64,000 nucleotides of DNA from Mansonella perstans. Its lineage: Eukaryota; Nematoda; Chromadorea; Rhabditida; Onchocercidae. The notes beneath the pieces are model-generated. The model was not told the DNA's origin, searched no databases, and saw only the letters and a list, made by a program, of their open reading frames with translations. The stretch spans positions 124,001 through 188,000 of the forward strand of contig JBAMDO010000063.1 in assembly GCA_037074765.1 (NCBI GenBank). The letters are read 5' to 3'. The number at the start of each line of letters is the position of its first letter. Positions within the stretch are counted from its first letter, which is position 1. Below are positions 56,876-64,000 of the stretch, piece after piece. Made by a program: the position numbers and the translations under genes.

Positions 56876-59800
56876 ATGTTAAACAAAGTAAATACTGAAG
56901 CAGGATCAAATAAGCTGAATGAATGTCCTTCGAATGTTTGCTATAGTATCGCAATCAGTGATGTAAACAATGACCGCAAATTGATCGATACAACAAGCAC
57001 GTGTTTACTGACCACAACCGATGATGGCTCAGAGGTCAGTTAATACTTGTTATGTTTAATACTAAAATGAAAGTATTCTTTCCTTTGCAGATCATTTCCT
57101 TTTCATCTTACGCATTATATATTGTTTATTGACATTAAGAGTCATTTCAAATGCTTTGATTCTTAGCAAGGTGAGCAAAGTGACATATCAGAAACGGATG
57201 CACAGGTGGTTCTGGGACGATTTGAGCATTCTTCGATGCAAAATGATTTAAACAAAGCGACAGAGAATAACGAATGCGAATCGAATGCGATCCATTCATC
57301 GGTGGTGGAATTTTTCCAGAATACTCGAATCGATACGTTTGGTTTTATACGAGGGCCTAACAATATGTTCGTTACCTAATTTTTGTTACTGGTAGCTGTA
57401 ATGCGATGTTAGTCAAATAGTTAATTACATTTTAATTTCAATTTATAAAGGATTGACTGAAATTGCAAAGTGTTTGCCTATTAGATAGTTTTATTAGTTT
57501 TAGCAAATCTTGCAAGCTGATAGATAATGGACTATATCAAGAGCTTAAGAGAAGTACTACCGATAGTCATTCTACGTGATAGAAGGTGGTTTATATGCTG
57601 CTGAAACTATATCCGTGAGACTGCTACGTGTAAGATTAGATGAGAAGTACTGCAACAGTCAGAATCACTGAATTGAATTAGTAGATTATTGACTTTTACA
57701 GTAAAAAAGACTGTCGATTCTTAGATCATTTATACTCTGAGAAAGAAAGGCTATAACAGAAAGCACTGTTGACTTTGGACGATATGTGAGGCTAAAAATT
57801 ATAGCTGGCTCTCATGAATATTGTACGTTGCAGAAATCGTGAAGCTACGGTTGACATGGAGACGTTACGGAAGCGTGAAAAGAAATGGTTACATATGCTC
57901 ACAAACTGGTCTTATTTTATGGACAATAAGTATGAGAAAGTACGAGAACGTTGCCGCAAAGGTATACCACCATCATTGCGTGGTCGAGCTTGGAAACATT
58001 TATGCGGTGCCACATTCCATATGGAATTCAGCTTAAATAAACATGTTTTTGAGGTAATAGTTTTACTTTTATGTGATTATCAGTGGAAAAAACTTTTTTA
58101 GAAAATTCGTTCTTCTCTTTCAAGCAGATGTTTACATTTATAAGCAGTGAAATGGTTTTATACTTTTAGGATGTGAGTAATCAACCGGGTGACCCTCGAT
58201 GGATTGAGGAAATTAAGAAAGATTTAAATCGACAATTTCCAGAACATGTCATGTTTTCTCGTGCTGGACCTTATGGAAAAGGAGGGTGTGTTTTACTTTG
58301 ATGAAATATATTCGTTGTAACAAATAAATACTTTCGTCATTAAACTTCGTTTGTTTGCTACTGTGCCATGAATAATAGTTTCTGGCTGTGGTTGCATATT
58401 CATGGGAAAGTCTTAAAATTTCTCATTTTCTTCCTTAGTTTCCTGATGTAGTTACTTGTTTTATTCATTATAGAATTGGAATCTCAGATTATCCAAATTA
58501 GATTTACATCAACGTATTGCAGAAAATCAGATTTGTTTGAATTACTTAAAGCATATACGGTACTACATCCTGAAGAAGGTTACTGTCAAGGACAAGCTCC
58601 TGTTGCTGCTGTTTTGCTCATGCATATGCCATTGCGTGATGCCTTTTACTGTTTTGTACAGATTTGTCACAAATATTTGCCAGGATACTATAGTGCGGGT
58701 CTTGTACGTTTTTTGAAATTTTTCTTGAAAGCTAGAGTGATTGTCACATGTTCACTTTATCGTTCTTTGCTTGACTGATGCATTATCAAATAGTTTTGAG
58801 GCATACACCTTAATTCATTATTCTTGGAAAATATCCAAGAGGAATGGGAAGGAGGACTAATTAGTTCCGAACTAACTTGGTAAAATAATAGTTCGAAAGT
58901 GGTGGGTATTTAGAAATAGAAGTGTAATCATGGATGTTCGGCAATTGTTTGAAAGTAATTTGTTTCGCTGTTGCTCCATATGTTTTCTTCTTATTTTGTA
59001 ATGATATTTATAGGAGACTATACAAATCGATGGTGACATTTTATTTCAAGTGCTGAAAGACAAATCACGCCTTAGTTATAGACATTTGGTTTGTTTATTT
59101 TTTATATGTTACTAATAAATGTTTAGCAAGGAATTTTTAAACGAGGATTTAAAAAGGAAAATTTCTCATAATAATAACTTTTTTGAAGAAAAAACATCGC
59201 GTTGAACCAGTGCTTTATATGCTTGAATGGTTTATGTGTATTTTCTGCCGAACTCTTCCGTGGCCAACAGTACTTCGAGTATGGGATATGTTCTTTTGCG
59301 AAGGTTATCATAAGTATAGCAACTTTTCTCTTGTGTAATGAATGTTGTGGATTTGTAAGAAGTAAATTGAAATTATTCATGCTTATGTTTAGCAATTACT
59401 TAGTATTTCTGGGTAGCAAAGGCGAGTTTGGACATCAGGAAATGACACTCGCATTCGTGTTAGGAAGACTATATACGTATTGTCTAATAATTCATATCAT
59501 CTTTTTACTGCGTTTAACAAATATTTAATTGCTTGTAATGACTGCAGAGTTCCATTGCACAACTGTAAATGCAAATTCAGCGCAAAATTTTAATCTGGAA
59601 TTTATCCCACTGTTCACTGATAAGTAGCTTCCTCCTTATTCCTGCATGAAAATTAGTTATTGAAAGCATGTATTTAATCATCATTTTTAATCTGTCAACT
59701 ACTATACAATCTCAATAGTCGGCAGAGTCTATTTAGTAAATCAATTGAACGAGATAGTTTGATAGCTTTGTAAGTGCTTCAAAAAACTTATGGCGCATGC

Positions 59801-60218
59801 AGACAGTTATTTGCTAAGAACTGTAGTACATGTCAAATTTCAGGCGTTAAAGTTCTATTCAAGATAGCAGTGGTTTTGTTTCGTTACGGTCTTCGTACGA
59901 ATGACCAGCTGAAAGAGTTTAACGATTTCCATTCGATTGTGACACGACTGAAGAATCTTCCTGAAAAGATAATGACTGAAGATTTCCTCATTCAAAAGGT
60001 ATCTGAAAGGCATTGGTTTAAGCAATTTTTATATGGTTCTAGAAGAATTCCTGATGTTCCACAATTATTCATTTTGATTTGTAGGTGTTTCTCCCAAAAG
60101 TACTGAGCATTTCTGGAACAAAGACAGCTTTCAGGTCATCAACCTTGATTTAGACGATGTCGAACTGGAGAGGATTCACTATAGAATTATGAAAACTCGA
60201 CAGCTGCGGTTGAATTAA
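56876..60218 (+). CDS. tbc-10: TBC domain Rab GTPase-activating protein, TBC1D10/EPI64-type, 9 exons
   Basis: It speeds GTP hydrolysis by Rab GTPases and so ends their signal in membrane traffic. Exons: 56876-57034, 57167-57366, 57834-58053, 58170-58285, 58523-58703, 59014-59088, 59189-59303, 59844-59998, 60135-60218, giving 434 residues. An acidic N-terminal region leads to [10 protein letters not shown] and the block [15 protein letters not shown] with [19 protein letters not shown], as in TBC1D10A-C. Both catalytic fingers are present: IKKDLNR (IxxDxxR, Arg finger) and GYCQGQAP (YxQ, Gln finger). [20 protein letters not shown] and [11 protein letters not shown] close the TBC fold. The protein ends soon after the domain, without the long charged tail of the human proteins. 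The start at 56876 is preferred because an acceptor precedes it; an in-frame ATG at 56786 would add 30 hydrophobic residues. Exon 2 ends at a non-canonical-looking GTTCGT donor, supported by phase. Confidence 0.9.
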
Positions 60219-60273
60219 TCATACGTAAATGATAAATTTCTGTCTAGTAATTGCAAAGCTGGAGGAAAGGAAG

Positions 60274-60278
60274 AAAAA
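60274..60278 (-). terminator. RNA polymerase III T-run terminator of tRNA-Gly
   Basis: On the minus strand TTTTT follows the tRNA 3' end after 6 nt. Confidence 0.8.
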
Positions 60279-60284
60279 GGGTTG

Positions 60285-60355
60285 TGCATCGGCCGGGAAT
60301 CGAACCCGGGCCGCCCGCGTGGCAGGCGAGCATTCTACCACTGAACCACCGATGC
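60285..60355 (-). tRNA. tRNA-Gly (GCC)
   Basis: The 71-nt minus-strand sequence begins GCATCGGTGGTTCAGTGG and ends CCGATGC plus discriminator A. The acceptor stem GCATCGG/CCGATGC pairs fully. The anticodon loop CTGCCAC gives anticodon GCC (complement of 60321-60323). The internal A box (TGGTTCAGTGG) and B box (GGTTCGATTCC) are intact, and there is no intron. It lies 66 bp beyond the TBC gene stop codon, tail-to-tail with it. Confidence 0.97.
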
Positions 60356-62035
60356 GATGCAGTAATGCAATCACACTTATAATGTGTCTTTCGAAATGGA
60401 TTGTTTCTAATGTTGTCATAATATCTGTAGTAACTAGGCTTTTTTTATAGTGTCATAAGTGCCTTATAGATGTTTGCTTGTATCATTCCAACCTATTTCA
60501 TGATGTTGTGCTCTTTTTGTATTCACAAAATCCATTCTGTTTCACTTATACCTTCATTTTGGTGCCTATTTAGGTGAAAGTTTCATTTGTTAAGTAAGTG
60601 TTTTTGTCAAAAGTGCCATTTATTCATTTCACTGAAATTCAGTTTTAATTATTTCAGACATTGTCTTATCCTATTAATCTGTATATTTTTAGTTTGGTGA
60701 GGAGTGAGTGATTAGTTTTTAAAGTATTCATAAATATGAATTGGTTCAGTTTCATTTATGTGAAATGAGGCGAATATATGCAAGAAATTTTCCGCCTTCA
60801 TTAGTGAAAGGCAGTAGTTGAAAGTGCGGAAACAGGTAAATAGTAACAGATATATGGAAAAGGAACATACAGTTACTAATTGATGTGCCTGGATTTCCTA
60901 TCTTGTTCTGTGATATTATTACATATATTCTATTCATGATGCAATGATTCTTGGCATCAAATCATCGATCAGAATTACCATGCGGGCATTTCTTCCTCTT
61001 CCTTTATTTCTTTATTTTATATTTAATTTTAAAAATGCAAATGTAGATATGTCTTGAATTATATTTGTACTAAAAGTTGTACTTTAACAAAATTGTAAAT
61101 ATCCCTTGGAGACCTGTTAATTTCCACATAATTACCGGAATTATGGTTTTGGGAAGCAACTGCACGTAAAATCACGGAACTACAACATCGCTTGTTCACA
61201 CGTAGTCCCTTACGTAATGTGTACGATTACAAATGCGCAAATACGTATTGCCCTTTTTTCGTGCTTACTACATATATGATGGTCGGCGGGAAGAAATGTT
61301 GCACTGGAGAATAGAAAGGAGAAGGAGTGTGAGGATGTTGGAGGAATAGACAAGCAGATGAAAGGTGATCAATTCTTGTGGTTATGTTAATGGAAATACT
61401 GGGGTCAGTGGATGAGGCTAGGCGGTGAATAGGGTAAGTTGCTGCATGGATCAATAAGGTATTGGTCAGTGTATTCACTTGCAATTCAGTGTCGGTCAGT
61501 TTCGTATTTCTTGCAGAAGAAAGCTAGCTAAAGATATGTTCACTTGGAAGCTCTATTTGATCTAAAATCATTCACTTTGATGTAAATAATATATCCCAAT
61601 CCATCCGATACTGTTTGTTACATAAATGTATTGATTGATAAGATTTTTACAGTGTGTGTAATTTTGTTGAGGAATCAATTACTTGGTTATGATCAGATTG
61701 ATAAGATAGATAGATTCATGATGATTATTTCGACAGAAAATTTTCAAATGGAATATATGATTCGAATTGTTTTCTATATGATAACAGAAATGTTGCAATG
61801 AAAATAAACGATATCGTTGATCAAATTGGATCATTTTATAGCTCGTGCAATAGACTGAGTAATTATTAAATAGCACAGCTAGTTTATTTGAAAGCAATAA
61901 TCGACGATTGTGTAATCGAGTAGTTACAACGATAACGGTAACCAGTTGCGTAATTTAAAACTGAATTCACAATTCAACTAGCTTTATCCGAAAAGAACAC
62001 ATATTTGATCGATAAACGCGATAAGGAGACACATC
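60356..62035. other. Intergenic region, tRNA-Gly / ataxin-2
   Basis: I see no supported gene. The minus-strand frame at 61227-61484 is Thr/His/Ser-rich and without a recognisable domain. The right end should contain the ataxin-2 promoter. Confidence 0.5.
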
Positions 62036-64000
62036 ATGCCTCACAAACTTCTAAATGAGGTAACATTTGCATTGCCTTATTGTTCTTTTGGCAAAATTTA
62101 CATTTACAAATTGATAGCTTTGCATTTCACTGTTCTTGAAACTAGTCAAATTGATCATTTGTCAGAGCTATTCTTGCGACTATTATTATCACAATCTCTA
62201 TTATCGCAACTATTATTATTACAATCAGTATGAATTACGTTTTCAATTCATTTATTAACAATGTAAAATTTGTTTTTTAATCATTGATGGCAAGTGAGTG
62301 TTTACCTAGTGATTATTTTTTGTTATAAACTTGCCCCACAATTTTCGGCTGTTTTGAGGATTTTTAAATCATTTTCATACTACTAAAAAACCATTCAAAT
62401 TGCACATGAAGGTGTAATAACAAGTAGGATTTGGAAAATTCAAAATTAAATAGCTTTGCTTTGTAGAATATGTATGAAGTACGAGGAGTTTATGCAAATC
62501 AGGAGCTGCTGGTCTTGATAACAAAAATGATTGTAAGTTATATGAGAAGTTATCTCTTCTCTTGTTTAACTAATTTGATAATCAAGGCTTTGGGAAATAT
62601 GTTTGTGCCAACCTCAGTTGCTTCTTCATCCAAACCAAACTTCATCGAAACCATCAAAATGTAAGAGATCAAAATTACATCGAAACAAAGTACTGTAATT
62701 GCATATCAATTTTTAGGGTAAGGAAGTGCTGCTGGAAACCCGTGATGGATTGATATTTGAAGGGATATTTGCAGGTTGCTCTCCGGATGTGAGTATTTCT
62801 CGTCATACTGCATCCGTCATTTTACTGTTTGCATTTTACTGTTGGAGCAACAGAGATGTTTGATTTTTAGTCATTCTTATAATTGCATATATTAATTTAC
62901 AGTTCGATGTTGGCTTGAGATATGCACATGAAATACTCACAGATGATCAGAAGAACTTGTTACCTCATAAAGATCAAATTATTGAGAAACTTCAAATTGA
63001 AAGAGATTGTGTTTATAGCATGGGAGCAAAATATCGAGACGAAAAACGAATTGGAGGTTTTCTTTTTTAACCAATTTCACTAACAAAGTATGGAATTTTA
63101 TTGTAGCAGCAAACAGATGCATTTAAAAATGAAACAAATTCAAGGATTTGCTACGGACCGTGAATACGCAGATCAGACCGGTTCCGTGGCAGACTTGGAA
63201 CTACAGGTTTGGGAATCCGAAGATGACTTTGATAATGGCCTTGTGTTAAACGATGATCAGGAGGATGGTTGGTCCGTTGAACAGATGTTTCAGGCGAATG
63301 ATGTTCTGGGGGTCAAAAGCACATTTGATGAGAATATGCCCGAATATGCCACGTAATTTTTTATTTTTCATCAGTTTTTAGGAAATTCAACTATTCTGTA
63401 AATAAAATAAATATACTGCAAACTTGCTTCATCTCTGTGGGAATGTTTCTTTTACAAGGGATTATCGTTAGGTTGGTGAAATGGATGCTGAATATGGAAG
63501 TGCATGACATATGACATAACAATATTGTTTATATACTTAAACGGTTACCTTAAATTTCAGAGCTGATATACAGGGTGATGCAGAAGATCTTAAACGAGCG
63601 GAACGGATTGCACAAGAAATCAATAATAGTAGCGCAAGTAGGGCACGTGCACAGCTGGAAAATGATGACGAAGAGCGTGGTTTGGATGCAGCAGAATTTC
63701 AAATACACCATATTATTAACCGGAAAACACCTGGCACAGGGTATAAATATTTCCGAGAAAATAATTCACATTAAGTCAGATATACCAGCGGGTTATACAT
63801 GATATTGGAGCTAATTCATTTCTCATAATGAGTGCCACTCAACAAAACGTTTATTTTGTAGTTTTTTATTAAAAAATGGTTCAAGATTATCCATCTTGTT
63901 TCCTGTCTTCGAAAAAAAGAATCTAATATCTGTAATCCATTCAGACGTGGCAGCTATTCAGGGAATATTCGAGATAGAGGCAGCGTGCACATGAATAGAG
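62036..64000 (+). CDS. atx-2: Ataxin-2 (Lsm and LsmAD domains), 3' end beyond the window
   Basis: Ataxin-2 is a cytoplasmic RNA-binding regulator of translation and stress-granule assembly that works with poly(A)-binding protein; in C. elegans it acts in the germline. Exons: 62036-62059, 62467-62532, 62717-62788, 62903-63056, 63145-63352, 63561-63740, and 63945 to beyond 64000. The Lsm fold spans VYANQELLVLITKMI and GKEVLLETRDGLIFEGIF. LsmAD follows: GFATDREYAD, then DGWSVEQMFQANDVLGVKST, where human reads GWDPNDMFRYNEENYGVVST. KRAERIAQEINNSSASRARA and LENDDEERG match the segment after LsmAD. The acceptor at 63143-63144 is chosen because only it keeps phase and restores the conserved GFATD junction. 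The first coding exon is only 8 codons. Any PAM2 motif would lie downstream, outside the window. Confidence 0.92.

Noticed and set aside
60086..60134. Upstream extension of the last TBC exon to the acceptor at 60085
   Set aside because: The extension is open, but would need a phase-1 upstream exon. The available donor after 59998 is phase 0, and the shorter exon aligns without gap to the human protein.
63056..63144. Treating 63090-63144 as ataxin-2 coding sequence (SKQMHLKMKQIQ)
   Set aside because: The phase does not fit the preceding exon; the acceptor at 63143-63144 restores both phase and the conserved GFATD junction, so this stretch is intron.
1..64000. CRISPR array, prokaryotic operon or Wolbachia-derived insertion
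   Set aside because: No regularly spaced direct repeats with unique spacers, no Shine-Dalgarno-type gene strings, and no bacterial-looking frame was seen; the one organellar insertion is mitochondrial.

Overview
The window is nuclear DNA of a nematode, most likely a filarial (onchocercid) species. It is very AT-rich, has many small exons, and uses short pyrimidine-rich 3' splice sites (mostly TTTNAG) with GTAAGT-like donors. The protein families are nematode ones, such as a flp-25 FMRFamide-like peptide precursor and a lustrin/EB cysteine-rich secreted protein. It also carries a nuclear insertion of mitochondrial DNA with gene order trnW-nad6-trnR-(trnQ)-cob, which matches filarial mtDNA. No operon-like cluster is evident. 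Exon chains were built by hand; in every model the exon lengths and phases sum to an open frame.

Layout: (1) 1-3067: tandem repeats, then xbp-1 (+), the bZIP regulator of the unfolded protein response, with a visible 23-nt non-spliceosomal IRE-1 intron and a duplicated ACGT-containing block just upstream. (2) 3900-6512 (-): pelota, the Dom34-type ribosome-rescue factor, convergent with xbp-1 and containing a GC-AG intron. (3) 8596-16283 (+): a LOTUS plus Tudor germ-granule-type protein; intron 1 carries the mitochondrial insertion and intron 4 a very long AAT-type microsatellite. (4) 19867-24350 (+): a polypeptide GalNAc-transferase. (5) 30213-38149 (+): a secreted protein of about 673 residues with many lustrin-type cysteine modules and a terminal EB module, mostly on symmetric phase-1 exons. 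(6) 40238-41286 (+): flp-25. (7) 43442-48604 (+): a nicotinic-type Cys-loop channel subunit without the vicinal cysteine pair. (8) 48605-56875: about 8 kb of repeat-rich DNA with a dispersed repeat family, a large inverted repeat and one possible small secreted-peptide gene. (9) 56876-60218 (+): a TBC1D10-type Rab GAP, followed tail-to-tail by tRNA-Gly(GCC) on the minus strand. (10) 62036 to the window end (+): ataxin-2, cut off by the window.

The genes do not form one pathway. xbp-1, pelota and ataxin-2 all act in protein and RNA quality control. The LOTUS-Tudor gene is germline RNA biology, and flp-25 and the channel are neuronal. The strongest observations beyond ordinary annotation are the complete IRE-1 splicing module of xbp-1, the well-preserved mitochondrial insertion, and the inverted-repeat/dispersed-repeat complex at 49.9-56.0 kb. 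No wholly new multi-gene system is apparent.
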